In this document: positions 15,101-24,144 of the stretch, piece by piece | Layout: every line of letters begins with the position of its first letter | Numbering within the stretch: the first letter of the stretch is position 1 | Assembly (NCBI GenBank): GCA_033239005.1 | Contig: BSQZ01000034.1 | Span: forward strand, 3,711,001 to 3,775,000 | Length of the DNA stretch: 64,000 nt | Reading direction: 5' to 3' | From: Lamellibrachia satsuma | Lineage: Eukaryota; Annelida; Polychaeta; Sabellida; Siboglinidae | The notes under the pieces: model-generated | The model's database searches: none | Told to the model about the DNA's origin: nothing | Seen by the model: only the letters and a program-made list of their open reading frames with translations | Position numbers and translations under genes: made by a program

Positions 15101-18100
15101 AGTGACCTGATTTTGGGATAACTGAATTGATGAGGGCGTTTTAAGTCTCATTGAAATGGTCTTGGGCGTGGATAGCTTTCAGTGTTTATCGTGTACCCTG
15201 TGGATTTATTCAAAGGTTGCTGTTATTGCCATTGCCACGTACTGCCACTTTGTGTCGTGAATCGTTGTGTTCAATCGTTGAATGTCTGCATGCTCACTGC
15301 ATTCTAACTGAAGCTAACCTAATATTTAATTAATGAAAGTTAATGTTATGTTATTTTGTTAGCTGGCACTTTTCGATGTATCATTTAGCAAAGGTTCATG
15401 GTATCATGTAATGACACTTATAAATCATGTAATGACACTTATATATGTAAATTCCAAATTATGAGGAAATATTATGTATAAATAAAATTATGCTGTATAC
15501 ATATTTTGTCAATTTATGAGTGAACATTGCTTCATAAACAAGTAAATTGAAAAAAGCCTATTTTATCTTATATTATTCATAGCCAGATGGCAGCTCGTTA
15601 TGATCCTTGGCAACAACATGAAAATATTACAAATGAGAAAAAAACTGTGAAATGTTGCATTTTATGCCTTTTCTCTGTGTCCAGTTGTCATATCTCACAT
15701 TCAAGAAAGCATAAAGTCAATAAATGTCCCACTTTTTGATGCGATGACATTTATGACACAGACAGATTCATCATACATGTTAGCCATGTTATTGCAGTGG
15801 GAATCCTTCAAAGCTGCCCTGAATATTTCTGCGAAGCCCGCCAAACTTCAGCAGAGGTCAAAGTCAACAAGGAAATTATCAATGAACAGTAGGTGTGATG
15901 ACACGTATCCAAAGCGTGGCGTGTGTCGCGCAGAGTCGTTCAGTCTGATTGACCACACATCCCAGACACTGGCTGAGCAACTGACCTTGATGGAGCAGGT
16001 AAAAACTTAAACTTTCACTTTTAGTTTTAACTTCCGCTTTTGGTTCTAACTTTCAGAATTGAAAAGGAACATTTAAAGATGTATGAAAATGTTTTTGAAA
16101 TATATGTACAATAGTCTCTGTGACATTTAAAAACCACATCTGATTGGTCGACCATGTGTATCACATGCCTGTATGTGTATCACATGACTGTATGTGTATC
16201 ACGACTGTACGTGTATCACATGACTGTATGTGTTCCTGCCCGTTGCAGGAGTTGTTTCAACTCTCCCACCCAGTCAGTTATCTCAACTCAAAGGCCCGGG
16301 GGGTGTCTGTCGACCTCGCTGACCCGGTCATCCAGAGAGCACACAAGACAGCAGGAAACAGGTCAGTGGTTAGCTGAACATGCAGTGACCATCATGGCCA
16401 TCATGTGAAACAATGGACATGGTGACATTGACAGGGACAGTTTGAGACATGGTTGATATGACCTTTAATCATTAAATTTGACCTTCCTGAATCTGCTGTA
16501 GGGATAAAACGGACCAGATACTTTTAATACTATTTAAGTATAAATACAAGCTACAGAATGACTTCAATAAACATAATCCAGTAAAATACTATCGACAGAC
16601 ATGTGATCATTTCGATACATTTGTATTAAAAACAAATTCATAATGACATACATTATATACCAACTATCCAGCAGAATATTTATGATAGCTATGTGAAAAC
16701 GATGTTAAACTGGTCGTGAATAAATGCCTGCTCCCCATTGCAGACTTAATATGGCGTGGGAGGACGTCCAAGGGAGCAGTCTGTTTGTACACACGGACTG
16801 CAGTGATAATGTCATCCAACGACTGATTGATCACGCTCAGAACATTGCATGCTGGGTAGCAGCTGAAATCGTCAGCTGCAACTCGGTCAAGGTAAAAATT
16901 ATTACTGTAAAATAAATAATGTATAGTAGGACTATATGAGTATAGACAAAAAACAAGAAATGCGTACATATGATATATTAGTAAAAGAAGATTTATTAAT
17001 TATGTTCATATAATGATATTCACCACCAGATGGCAGCACCACTGATTATATTCAACGTTCAGCAGACCAGAATAATATAAATATTAGAATTTTTACACAA
17101 TTCACTAATGTGTCTAATGTTAGAAGTGGGCATTTTTCCACGAACATGTGAATGTGAAGACACTGTTTTGAAATTGATTTTCCACGTAAAATCTTTGGCG
17201 GTCCTTTGTTGTCATGATCATGACTTTTGTGCATCCCTGCTCATGATATCGTGCTTAATGATTCTTGTTTGCTGTGCTTCAGCTCATGTTCCTGAGGATT
17301 TAGTCGCTGTAGAATTGTATCATTATTGTCTACCTACCTCTGCTTTAAATAGGTTTCTGTCATCTTGATGGTGATAAAATAAATGATCTCTCAATGTGTC
17401 TTTCAACAAAATGTGTGATTTTTGTTTCTTAGGTTCAAGTGAATGTCCTGGGCCGATTCATTGAGATGGCGCGCATGTGTCGCGACCTTCGCAACTTCGC
17501 CGTCTGTGTGGCCATCTTAGATGGTCTTGAGAACATCCTTGTGCGGCAACTTCCGGTAAGTAAATTGCAGATACACTCAGTTAGGATGATGAGATTAATC
17601 TGATCTAACAGAGTAAAGCAAATAATGTGGGTGAATAATTTTTTTTAGTATGCAGTACCAGGACAACAATGATGATTTATTTTTTTGTAGAACATTTTGT
17701 GGAAAAGGTATCAAATCTGATCATTTCTACTGTAAAATCATGTAATATAGTATAGACTACTGTAAGGTTATGTAATATAGTATAAATTACTGTAAAATTA
17801 TCTTATATAGTACAAACTACTGTAAAATCGTGTAGTATAGTATAAACTACTGTAAAATTATGTTATCTAGTATGAACTACTGTAAAATCATGAAATCTAG
17901 TATAAACTATGCCCATCCTTACTGCCCAAATATGTTTTAATAAATCACATTATAAAGATATATTTTGACTGTTTTCAGTTTAATTTGAATGTTTCTTGGT
18001 GGATATGTAGAGTGGGGGTTGATAATTATCATAATTTCTTGCATGTCTGTTGGGTTAATTGTCCTGTAAAGTTATTTGAGGATTAACCACAAATGTTGAG

Positions 18101-21100
18101 GGCAACATTTGAGTATGACCTAGAGCAGTATGACCTAGAGCAGTATGACCTAGAGCAGTATGACCTAGAGCAGTATGACCTAGAGCAGTATGAGGGGGCA
18201 GCCGTGGCCTAGTGGTTAAGGTGTTGGACTCTAAATTCGAGGGTTGTGAGTTCAACACCCACACTGGGCACGGTTCATTTTCGAAGCTTAGGTAATTTTG
18301 TTTACCCTACTTTGCCTCAGTCTACTCAGCTGCAAATGAGTACAAACACTGTTTGGAAGGTACCTGCGATGGACTAGTGTCCCGTCCAGGAGAGTCAGTA
18401 TAACTGCACTCTAAGTTACAGAAACCAGGTTTAAGCACTGGCCATATAAGCCTTCATGGCTTCCTAAGGCCTGGGGGATGACTTTTTTAGAGCACTATGA
18501 CCTAGAGCAGTATGACCTTGAGCAGTGTGCGTTGTAGTACAGTGAGGTTTAATGTCGTGTTGTTGCAGGCTTGGCGTAGTCTGCCATCAAAGTCCAGGAA
18601 CGTTATTGAGGAGCTGGGAGCTGTCAGGGTAAGTAACCTGGGGTGCCCTAATGACACTTTTGTGTCTCTTCTTACCCCTCCGTGGCTGTTATGTTGTACC
18701 CTATTCTATGTTACCCTTGTAGTTAATGTTTCTGCCTCTAATATTAATTAATGATAAGTTGTAGTTAATGTTTCTGCCTCTAATATTAATTAATGATAAG
18801 TTTTATTTATAAAGTGCTTTATATCCAGAATAAAACATTATGTTCAAAGATGCATAAAATACAGTGTTGATCAAATGTGACCGGTATTAAAATAGATTTA
18901 CATCTGTACAATAGTAATTTCTACCCAGTAAACAACATTTGTGTGCGTGAATGTGTGTGTAAATTATAGGTACATGATATATCCTAGTTAACAAAAATAT
19001 AATAAAAACTACAATGAAATAAGATGGGATTAAAGCAGACACTCGTCTAGATAGCAAAATACAATAAGATGTAAAACTGACTACTTTGTGACATTTGTAG
19101 ATATTCCTCAAGACAGATGCCATGTGTCTCACGAGCAGCACGGAAGAACGAAGCCGGCCCACAATGCCCTGCATCTTGTTGCTTCTGCTGCACGTGCAAC
19201 AGCTCGAGATCGGAGGATTCACGTTTGCCAACGGCATGTACAAGTGGACCAAACTGAAGTACGTAGCAGTGTTGATATGGCACTTCAGAGCATTATTTAC
19301 AAGTCATTTATTAAAAATACTCTGTATTTGATTTTTTGTGATTCATTAAAATACTCCATGTGACTTATTTATTTAGGGCAATTCAAAAACTAAATATATG
19401 GGGGCTGGGAACACTTTTTCAAGATCCCTGACCCAGAATAATTATTTTTGTGTTGTAACAGGGGAAGGTCACGTATATTGGACCCCCAAAAACATGGCCC
19501 AATATATCAGAGGAAACTATCAGTGTTGCACTTTCTACTATTTAATTTGAAACTCGTCAGTGGTAGGCACCAATAGATACAATATGGCAACTATTCGGCC
19601 TGGCGTTTGGGAGAAAATTGGAAATTTGGATTATGGCATTGAACCACCTTTTACATTGTACTGGACTGGGTGGTCCAATAAGAATGACCGGTCAATTCAG
19701 TGGACCTCCGGTCAATTCAGTGGACCTCCGGTCAATTCAGTGGACCTCTTCTTTGAGTGTATTGAACCACTGTGTTTTAACCAAACGGACAAAATAATTG
19801 TGGTAAATACAAATTCCTGATATATTGGCTCATTGCTCCGTTATACTGGACCACTGGTGCAATACACGGTTTGACTACTGGTCTTATATAGCGGATCACA
19901 CAATAATGAACACATACATCGGTATCTACAAAGCTTGTGAAACTTTGCTCTTCAAACCTTCCTCATTCATTGTTACAAACTACTGTCCCACATCACTTTG
20001 TTTACACACAAACATTACACCAGAAGGTGAAAAAACTAATATATGCTCACCTTTTCAAAGTTTTTGCAGAATCCGCCATTTCTTACTCTCGATGCACATT
20101 TTAGTTCAAAGTCAGTTGGGAGATGGAGCCACATTACCTTTGGTACCGTAGTGAGGGATATATGGCATTCTCCTGCTACAAAGTCTACTCCCTCTAGACA
20201 CAGACAGCTCGCATTCTGTCTTCAAACTTTTGGTATGCTGTATTGAATGAAGGAGATCACACACATCGATCGACCACGGGACTACATAGCTTATTTTTAT
20301 AATGATAATAATAATTAGTACATGTCCATGCTGGGCCTCACTACACATTAATTATATTATTGAGAAGTTCCCCCCATATATTCATATTTGAAATAGCCCT
20401 AAACGCTAAACAAAGGTCATGGTTTTGGGGCTATGCACCTAAAAGAGATAATATAAACTAACCAGATGCAACTAAAATCAAGATTTTCATGCAGAATGTG
20501 TTCTAAGGTGGGGGAATCTGGTCATTTCTCCAAATGACCGACAGCTGACATGTTAACCCGTGCTGATAAATGCATGTGTAGTTCTGTGAAATTGGGGTAA
20601 CCTAGACTACAAATAATGTATTAAGGAAGGTCGGCACACACAGAACCAACGTAAAGTCTCGAACAAACGTCATTTTGTCAGAAAGAGGACTAGTTTAGTA
20701 AACAAATGTTACATAACTTGAGTTTGTAGACAAACACCATGGTCATATCCTATTGGCAAGCATATGAATAGGTGTACACAAACATATTTTAATTTGGCGA
20801 GTAAACATTGCCAGAATACGACACTCGTGACGTAGGGTTGTCTAACAGAATGGCGCGGCTCATGAAATTAAGATGGGTGTTCAACTTGGTTTTCCTAGTA
20901 AACCACTGGCATGATATTCTTAATTGTAGTTACAAATGGTTATGTTTTAGTAACTTTTATAGGTGCATAGGCTGAAAACCATGACTTTTGTTTCGCTTTA
21001 AAATGAAACCTGCATTCCCAAATTTTGCAGAAACAAGGCATTTTATACTTGCAGTTTCCCAAAGGATTTACGTCGCAATACAGCTTGAAACTTTTAATCA

Positions 21101-21440
21101 GGAGCCACATAATTTTAAGATGGCAGCAAATACTTCACTTATCATGGTTAACATCTGCAGTTTGGCAGCATCATGGTATTTCCTCTGAGACTGACTGGTG
21201 TTTGATCTTATCTCCAGGAAGCTGTGTCACGTTGTTGACCAGATCCGTCACTTCAAGCAGATTCCTTACCACTTCACCCCAGACTCCAACCTCCAGATGT
21301 TGCTACGGCAACGCATCGATGAGTTGAGTCAGCAGGACATCCACGCACTTGCATCGCAACACGATTCCAACGTTCACAAGATCTCTAGCGGCGGCGGAAT
21401 ACAAGGGGCGCTTCGCCGGATGAGAAACAAGTTCCAGTGA
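508..21440 (+). CDS. KNDC1: KNDC1 (very-KIND) RasGEF homologue, 19 exons, 5' end missing
   Basis: Exons: 508-609, 2305-2409, 3020-3115, 3834-5607, 6018-6171, 6884-7808, 9884-10019, 10241-10341, 10874-11070, 11705-11963, 12604-12762, 13559-13594, 15798-15998, 16249-16361, 16744-16891, 17433-17555, 18569-18628, 19101-19258, 21218-21440. They sum to 5070 nt, exactly 1689 codons plus TGA, and all phases match. Human KNDC1 is about 1750 residues, so the N-terminal KIND region must begin upstream. Window codons 1-101 are of uncertain domain; 102-692 are low-complexity linker; about 660-743 is the KNDC1-specific block (FAYDGYLENGIEDLAM, then DLYWQDEL); 1053-1131 is a charged helical segment; 1132-1283 is RasGEF_N; about 1400-1680 is the RasGEF catalytic domain. 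Known family role: GEF for Ras in dendrites that binds MAP2 through a KIND domain. The symbol rests on recalled family sequence, not on a search; RasGEF identity is firmer than the KNDC1 name. Confidence 0.85.
610..2304 (+). other. KNDC1 intron, nothing recognised
   Basis: 1.7 kb of mixed sequence. The ORF at 1760-1948 lacks any known similarity or splice support. Confidence 0.6.
2305..2409 (+). CDS. KNDC1: KNDC1 exon
   Basis: 35 codons, phase 0 at both ends. Acceptor follows TTTTTTATCCAG and the donor is GTCAGT. The peptide is helix-like and charged (NILDEELANEAVNQKAQLMD). The intron that follows is filled by a minisatellite starting about 45 nt after the donor. Confidence 0.75.
2453..3019 (+). 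repeat. Intronic minisatellite ending exactly at a 3' splice site
   Basis: Degenerate tandem array of segments such as TTGTTGATTGGTGTAAGGCT and TCAGACCGCTATTTTTGTTG, in a higher-order pattern of roughly 85 bp. The last 60 bp become a 28-bp unit holding TTGTTGACAG followed by GTGTCAGA. Its last copy is the acceptor of the exon at 3020. Confidence 0.85.
3020..3115 (+). CDS. KNDC1: KNDC1 exon behind a triplicated acceptor
   Basis: 32 codons, phase 0, donor GTGGGT. Contains KCIHECLMEEIKHPGFKLRK. Two upstream copies of the same acceptor motif end at 2963 and 2991. Only the 3019 acceptor keeps the reading frame, because the spacing is 28 nt. Confidence 0.8.
3422..3785 (+). repeat. Dispersed AT-rich element, copy 1
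   Basis: Intronic. Shares GTTTATTTCAG-CAAAA at its start, and a block around CAATTGACT, CCAATAATTA-TCATTGGACT and GTGAAAATAATT, with a copy at 62625-62865. It shares the first part with 38085-38320. No ORF; a non-autonomous element is the likely explanation. Confidence 0.6.
3834..5607 (+). CDS. KNDC1: KNDC1 large central exon
   Basis: 591 codons plus one base, entering in phase 0 after TTTTCCAG. Mostly disordered: a charged stretch near 4150-4300, a Pro/Met/Gln-rich tract near 4680-4900 (MIPVPMPAMPHTPGMVPAYS), basic RRRRDRKSNLKRAKS near 5140, and SPPPSPSW near 5400. Its last 45 codons, from MERLLNGDTVKHQQKLVRVI to EDLAM, are the conserved KNDC1 block that continues into the next exon. An in-frame ATG at 3858 lies inside the exon and is not needed as a start. 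Confidence 0.88.
6018..6171 (+). CDS. KNDC1: KNDC1 conserved-block exon
   Basis: Enters in phase 1, completing a GCG codon (A), and leaves with AG of a split Arg codon. Reads EYILSLGNLKWETFQSAVTE then KYCDLYWQDELMTRLYEAVN. This block resembles the KNDC1 family signature around 'EKFCDLYW' and is the main reason for the name. Confidence 0.85.
6486..6645 (+). repeat. TTTATTGGTCC-type short tandem repeat
   Basis: About ten degenerate 12-15 bp units such as CTTTATCGGTCCTC and CTTCATCGATCCGT, inside the intron between 6171 and 6884. The rest of that intron is AT-rich with nothing recognisable. Confidence 0.8.
6884..7808 (+). CDS. KNDC1: KNDC1 Ser-rich linker exon
   Basis: 308 codons after the split Arg, ending in phase 0 at NPTYEP before GTGGGT. 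Low complexity: RRPRPMSDIHDLVNRP near the start and a Ser run at about 7575-7610 (SSSISSSSSSN). It joins in phase directly to the exon at 9884, so no exon is required in the 2.1 kb between them. Confidence 0.85.
8391..8518 (+). repeat. 32-bp tandem repeat, 4 copies
   Basis: Four adjacent units of the form AACTATTGAATRTGTAAATT plus TATTNTRGTGCC. Intronic, and ends just before an acceptor-like TTTTAG-TGCC that I did not use as an exon. Confidence 0.85.
8941..9042 (+). repeat. 14-bp CTGATTGGTCACTG tandem repeat
   Basis: About seven copies with small changes. Each carries ATTGG, the inverse of a CCAAT box. Intronic between 7808 and 9884. Nothing else was recognised in 9043-9883. Confidence 0.8.
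9884..10019 (+). CDS. KNDC1: KNDC1 helical-segment exon
   Basis: 45 codons plus one base. The peptide (KTKAGVEAKMAELNQQMSIE, then HRNRRKTQEYYRKLVEATKA) is highly charged and probably coiled coil. Acceptor TTTCAG, donor GTATGC. Confidence 0.85.
10241..10341 (+). CDS. KNDC1: KNDC1 helical-segment exon
   Basis: Completes a GTG codon and continues for 33 codons (SSEHKASLAKVLREMKETTK, ending CMKHLE). Same helical character as the previous exon. Donor GTATGT, leaving phase 0. Confidence 0.85.
10601..10873 (+). repeat. 59-bp tandem repeat running into a splice acceptor
   Basis: About 4.4 units containing GTTACACTCTGTCACCTTTG and ATGCATTGTTCCCAGAACGT. The final partial copy diverges into TTGTTTACACAG, the acceptor of the exon at 10874. 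Confidence 0.85.
10874..11070 (+). CDS. KNDC1: KNDC1 RasGEF_N exon
   Basis: 65 codons plus two bases. Starts MLHAEQWGLGHELLYALANC and ends LMAYLFA plus a split Gln. It covers the first part of the Ras exchanger motif (RasGEF_N), which stabilises the catalytic domain. Donor GTGAGT. Confidence 0.88.
11140..11312 (-). repeat. SINE family copy (truncated, minus orientation)
   Basis: Contains GCCAGACACTCATTTATACC, then GGTAAACTGGAGCAACGTGG and AATTGCCCATGTTTCAAAAT. These match the inverted body of the SINE at 18194 and the copy at 35985. Intronic. Confidence 0.6.
11705..11963 (+). CDS. KNDC1: KNDC1 RasGEF_N exon
   Basis: Reads HALSDGYIHQFFYCYRYFVA, PANLLRFLIDKY, then KARALDLLQVWLEGYYGVDF. This is the classic Ras exchanger motif pattern (F..TYR-F..P..LL..L, then R.L..L..WL). 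Leaves phase 0 at FLKMK before GTTAGT. Confidence 0.93.
12080..12118. repeat. (TA)n microsatellite
   Basis: About 19 perfect TA units in the intron between 11963 and 12604; the remainder of that intron shows nothing recognisable. Confidence 0.95.
12604..12762 (+). CDS. KNDC1: KNDC1 inter-domain exon
   Basis: 53 codons, phase 0 at both ends: SADSLLELMELCEEGRQVDL and a linker ending QPVKK. It joins RasGEF_N to the linker before the catalytic domain. The donor GTTATT is weak, but the next exon continues in phase. Confidence 0.78.
13559..13594 (+). CDS. KNDC1: KNDC1 36-nt exon
   Basis: Twelve codons (TSAEFESEAGAE) between TGACAG and GTATGA, phase 0 at both ends. Its loss would not shift the frame, so it could be a cassette exon. 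Support is positional and frame-based only. Confidence 0.6.
13690..14012. repeat. Fold-back element with ~140-bp inverted arms
   Basis: The left arm (13690-13830, read on minus) and right arm (13858-14012, read on plus) are about 80 percent alike. Both keep the same protein-like frame: CSNLNQVKDIKNIHPKFSA on the left and CSDLSQMKDIKDIHPKLST on the right, then H-VKQ-C and E-(R/C)-(V/L)-I. A third copy lies at 63493-63632. Intronic. Confidence 0.7.
14233..14872 (+). repeat. 40-bp minisatellite, 16 copies
   Basis: Unit GACCTATCTAGTATCCACCA followed by CCACATACTGGCTCACTTGG. Sixteen head-to-tail copies with a few recurring variants (CAGTACC for CACCACC, TTAA for TTGG). Intronic between 13594 and 15798; the flanks are AT-rich with nothing recognised. 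Confidence 0.93.
15798..15998 (+). CDS. KNDC1: KNDC1 pre-catalytic exon
   Basis: 67 codons in phase 0. A basic stretch (KLQQRSKSTRKLSM) is followed by HTSQTLAEQLTLMEQ, the usual entry to a RasGEF domain ('evAeqLTlie'). Acceptor ATTGCAG, donor GTAAAA. Confidence 0.85.
16155..16232 (+). repeat. 19-bp tandem repeat close to a splice acceptor
   Basis: Four copies of TGTGTATCACATGACTGTA ending 16 nt before the acceptor of the exon at 16249. Confidence 0.8.
16249..16361 (+). CDS. KNDC1: KNDC1 RasGEF catalytic exon 1
   Basis: ELFQLSHPVSYLNSKARG, then VSVDLADPVIQRAHKTAGN, with a split Arg at the end. Corresponds to the first helices of the CDC25 homology domain. Confidence 0.88.
16744..16891 (+). 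CDS. KNDC1: KNDC1 RasGEF catalytic exon 2
   Basis: LNMAWEDVQGSSLFV, then IQRLIDHAQNIACWVAAEIV. The N-(x)-W-V--EIV pattern is typical of RasGEF domains ('fN.ls.wv..eIl'). Confidence 0.92.
17433..17555 (+). CDS. KNDC1: KNDC1 RasGEF catalytic exon 3
   Basis: 41 codons: VQVNVLGRFIEMARMCRDLR, then NFAVCVAILDGLENILVRQL. This matches the strongly conserved RasGEF stretch 'R...i..fi.iA..c..l.Nf.s..ailsgL....v.rL'. Confidence 0.95.
17728..17907 (+). repeat. 30-bp tandem repeat, 6 copies
   Basis: Degenerate units of TACTGTAAAATCATGTAATA plus TAGTATAAAC in the intron between 17555 and 18569. Confidence 0.88.
18112..18193 (+). repeat. 15-bp TATGACCTAGAGCAG repeat interrupted by a SINE
   Basis: Five copies before the SINE at 18194. 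The same unit resumes at 18488-18530 after it. Confidence 0.9.
18194..18487 (+). mobile_element. tRNA-derived SINE with target-site duplication
   Basis: The 5' end has a tRNA-like Pol III promoter: A-box region GTGGCCTAGTGGTTAAGG and B-box region GTGAGTTCAACACCC. The body includes CTCAGCTGCAAATGAGTACA and GCGATGGACTAGTGTCCCGT, and the 3' end is T-rich. Flanking 13-mers TAGAGCAGTATGA and TAGAGCACTATGA differ by one base and fit a target-site duplication, though they also equal the host repeat unit. Related minus-orientation copies occur near 11140, 32045, 35985 and 54075. The style is common in molluscs (inference). Confidence 0.85.
18569..18628 (+). CDS. KNDC1: KNDC1 RasGEF catalytic exon 4
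   Basis: Twenty codons (AWRSLPSKSRNVIEELGAVR) in phase 0, between GTTGCAG and GTAAGT. Fits the RasGEF 'tw..l......f..l' helix. Confidence 0.9.
18719..18802 (+). repeat. 42-bp exact tandem duplication
   Basis: Two identical copies beginning GTAGTTAATGTTTCTGCCTC, intronic just downstream of the exon at 18569. Confidence 0.93.
19101..19258 (+). CDS. KNDC1: KNDC1 RasGEF catalytic exon 5
   Basis: Reads IFLKTDAMCLTSSTEERSRP, then TMPCILLLLLHVQQLEIGGF. The usual RasGEF motif here is 'P.iP.lg.yl.dl'; this protein has CILLLLLHVQQLE, a divergence I expect of the KNDC1 subgroup. Ends in the split Lys of KWTKLK. Confidence 0.9.
19689..19748 (+). repeat. 20-bp tandem repeat, 3 copies
   Basis: CGGTCAATTCAGTGGACCTC repeated three times in the 2 kb intron 19259-21217. 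Nothing else in that intron could be identified. Confidence 0.9.
21218..21440 (+). CDS. KNDC1: KNDC1 terminal coding exon
   Basis: Completes the RasGEF domain (KLCHVVDQIRHFKQIPYHFT, then NLQMLLRQRIDELSQQDIHA) and ends LRRMRNKFQ before TGA. The 'i...q...Y.f.....lq..l' pattern is the canonical end of RasGEF domains. Confidence 0.93.
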
Positions 21441-22280
21441 CGTGTAGGAATACCCTCGCAGGGTAGACATGGACGGGGTTGTTAAATGGCACCAGACTGG
21501 CGTGGTTTAATGGCTTGCTGGTGTCGCCCTCTACTGGATGAATTTGACAGCTGAAAAGTGCTACCACTCAATGTAGTAAAACTTCAGAAGTGCTGTTCCT
21601 AACCACTAATGATTATGATGCACTTCAAACGGAATGTAATATGATATGCAAAATGTGACTGGTGGCAAGCATGAATCTGATCATAGGAGTCGATGTCTTC
21701 CAGCAATCACCACTAGGTTGTTGCCTCATTTATTCGTTCATCGTATAATATAAATCATTTAACGTCTCAACATTTGTGGCTCAGCCAAACGAGTTCTTTC
21801 TCAATCGCATCGCCATCTTTGTATATTTTGTAGCATTTTTTGCACCGATAGTCTTGTTTTATGAACAGTGGTATTGACAATCTGTATGTTGTTCATGTTG
21901 TGCAATTTATTGTGATCAGATGCAGTCACACTTTTTATTACGTCAAGTTGTGCGTGCGTTTTATTGCAGTGGTTGTGTGACCTCTATGCACTCAGAAATG
22001 AATGCGTTCAAATTGAAAGAGGTCGAAAGGAAGGCTTCCAGTGTCTATGCAATTCACGAGTAGATTCAGACATGTTGTTACATTGACATGTGTACATAGT
22101 TTTACACAAAAGTCGCAAGAGCTGCTGAAATAGACATTATGATTGTGGATGTTTATTAATAATTTTATACATACTAGATTGTACAATTTATATACAACAT
22201 AATTTATATATTTGTATAAAGGATCAGAGCTGTCATCAACAGAGATTATTTCATCAATAAAAACTGTAAATATGCTTTGT
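21441..22280 (+). other. KNDC1: KNDC1 3' UTR
   Basis: AT-rich sequence from the stop codon to the poly(A) signal. The end is set by AATAAA at 22256-22261 followed by a GT-rich element (TTTGTTGTTGTATTGTC), so cleavage is inferred near 22275-22285. Confidence 0.65.
22256..22261 (+). terminator. KNDC1 polyadenylation signal
   Basis: Canonical AATAAA, about 815 nt after the stop codon, with a GU-rich downstream element within 25 nt. Confidence 0.7.
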
Positions 22281-22673
22281 TGTTGTATTGTCTTCCACAT
22301 TTGTTTCCAAGCAAGATGTCTGCAATCTACCTATATATAAATTTACCCTTTCTATATAGTAGTAGTAGTAGTAGTTAAAACTCCATCCTCAACTGATTTA
22401 GCCAATCGCGAATCTGGTTCATTAAAGTGTGTGAATAGCCTAAGTAATATTTGCAATTTGTTTAATAAAAAAGTGCATATTTTAGTCAATAGATCTGGGT
22501 GAGTTTTCAGTGTTTATATTTTCCCTTCACTAAATGCTGGATCAAGCATTTAATTATTTAGCAAAAAATACCTACAAAAGTTGCACAAACGAGCTAACAT
22601 GTTGTAGTGGATAATAGGTAGGTTTGAATTTTCGCAAAATGAATTTTAAATGAGACGAACAAAAAAATTGGTT

Positions 22674-24144
22674 GGTTCCAGGAGGTTCTGGGTGAAAGGC
22701 TTGGTCTTGGTTCCAGTAGGTTCTGGGTGGAAGGCTTGGTCTTGGTTCCAGTAGGTTCTGGGTGGAAGACTTGGTCTTGGTTCCAGAAGGTTCTGGGTGG
22801 AAGGCTCGGTTCCAGGAGGTTCTGGGTGGAAGGCTTGGTCTTGGTTCCAGTAGGTTCTGGGTGGAAGACTTGGTCTTGGTTCCAGTAGGTTCTGGGTGGA
22901 AGGCTTGGGTCTTGGTTCCAGTAGGTTCTGGATGGAAGGCTTGGTCTTGGTTCCAGTAGGTTCTGGATGGAAGACTTGGTCTTGGTTCCAGTAGGTTCTG
23001 GGTGGAAGACTTGGTCTTGGTTCCAGTAGGTTCTGGGTGGAAGGCTTGGTCTTGGTTCCGGTAGGTTCTGGGTGGAAGGCTTGGTCTTGGTTCCAGTAGG
23101 TTCTGGGTGGAAGGCTTGGGTCTTGGTTCCAGTAGGTTCTGGATGGAAGGCTTGGTCTTGGTTCCAGTAGGTTCTGGGTGGAAGGCTTGGTCTTGGTTCC
23201 AGTAAGTTCTGGATGGAAGACTTGGTCTTGGTTCTAGTAGGTTCTGGGTGGAAGGCTTGGTCTTGGTTCCAGTAGGTTCTGGGCGGAAGGCTTGGTCTTG
23301 GTTCCAGTAGGTTCTGGGTGGAAGGCTTGGTCTTGGTTCCAGTAGGTTCTGGGTGGAAGGCTTGGTCTTGGTTCCAGGAGGTTCTAGGTAGAAGGCTTGG
23401 TCTTGGTTCCAGTAGGTTCTGGTGGAAGGCTTGGTCTTGGTTCCAGTAGGTTCTGGGTGGAAGGCTTGGTCTTGGTTCCAGGAGGTTCTAGGTAGAAGGC
23501 TTGGTCTTGGTTCCAGGAGGTTCTAGGTAGAAGGCTTGGTCTTGGTTCCAGGAGGTTCTAGGTAGAAGGCTTGGTCTTGGTTCCAGTAAGTTCTGGGTGG
23601 AAGGCTTGGTCTTGGTTCCAGGAGGTTCTAGGTAGAAGGCTTGGTCTTGGTTCCAGGAGGTTCTAGGTAGAAGGCTTGGTCTTGGTTCCAGTAGGTTCTG
23701 GGTGGAAGGCTTGGTCTTGGTTCCAGGAGGTTCTGGGTGGAAGGCTTGGTCTTGGTTCCAGGAGGTTCTAGGTAGAAGGCTTGATCTTGGTTCCAGGAGG
23801 TTCTAGGTAGAAGGCTTGGTCTTGGTTCCAGTAGGTTCTGGGTGGAAGGCTTGGTCTTGGTTCCAGTAGGTTCTGGGTGGAAGGCTTGGTCTTGGTTCCA
23901 GGAGGTTCTAGGTAGAAGGCTTGGTCTTGGTTCCAGGAGGTTCTAGGTAGAAGGCTTGGTCTTGGTTCCAGTAGGTTCTGGGTGGAAGGCTTGGTCTTGG
24001 TTCCAGTAGGTTCTGGGTGGAAGGCTTGGTCTTGGTTCCAGGAGGTTCTAGGTAGAAGGCTTGGTCTTGGTTCCAGGAGGTTCTGGACAGAAGGCTTGGT
24101 CTTGGTTCCAGGAGGTTCTGGATAGAAAGCTTGGTCTTGGTTCC
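22674..24144 (+). repeat. 35-bp minisatellite, about 42 copies
   Basis: Unit GGTTCCAGTAGGTTCTGGGT plus GGAAGGCTTGGTCTT, with recurring variants (AGGAGG for AGTAGG; TCTAGGTAGAAG for TCTGGGTGGAAG) spread in blocks, a sign of higher-order amplification. Long stretches lack stops on minus, so ORFs of up to 140 codons appear (NQDQAF--EPPGTKTKPS), but 35 is not a multiple of 3 and the three frames simply rotate. Not considered coding. It lies between the convergent KNDC1 and CK1 alpha genes. Confidence 0.95.

Noticed and set aside
18203..18260. tRNA gene
   Set aside because: It has A- and B-box-like motifs but no cloverleaf, and belongs to a 294-bp SINE with target duplication.
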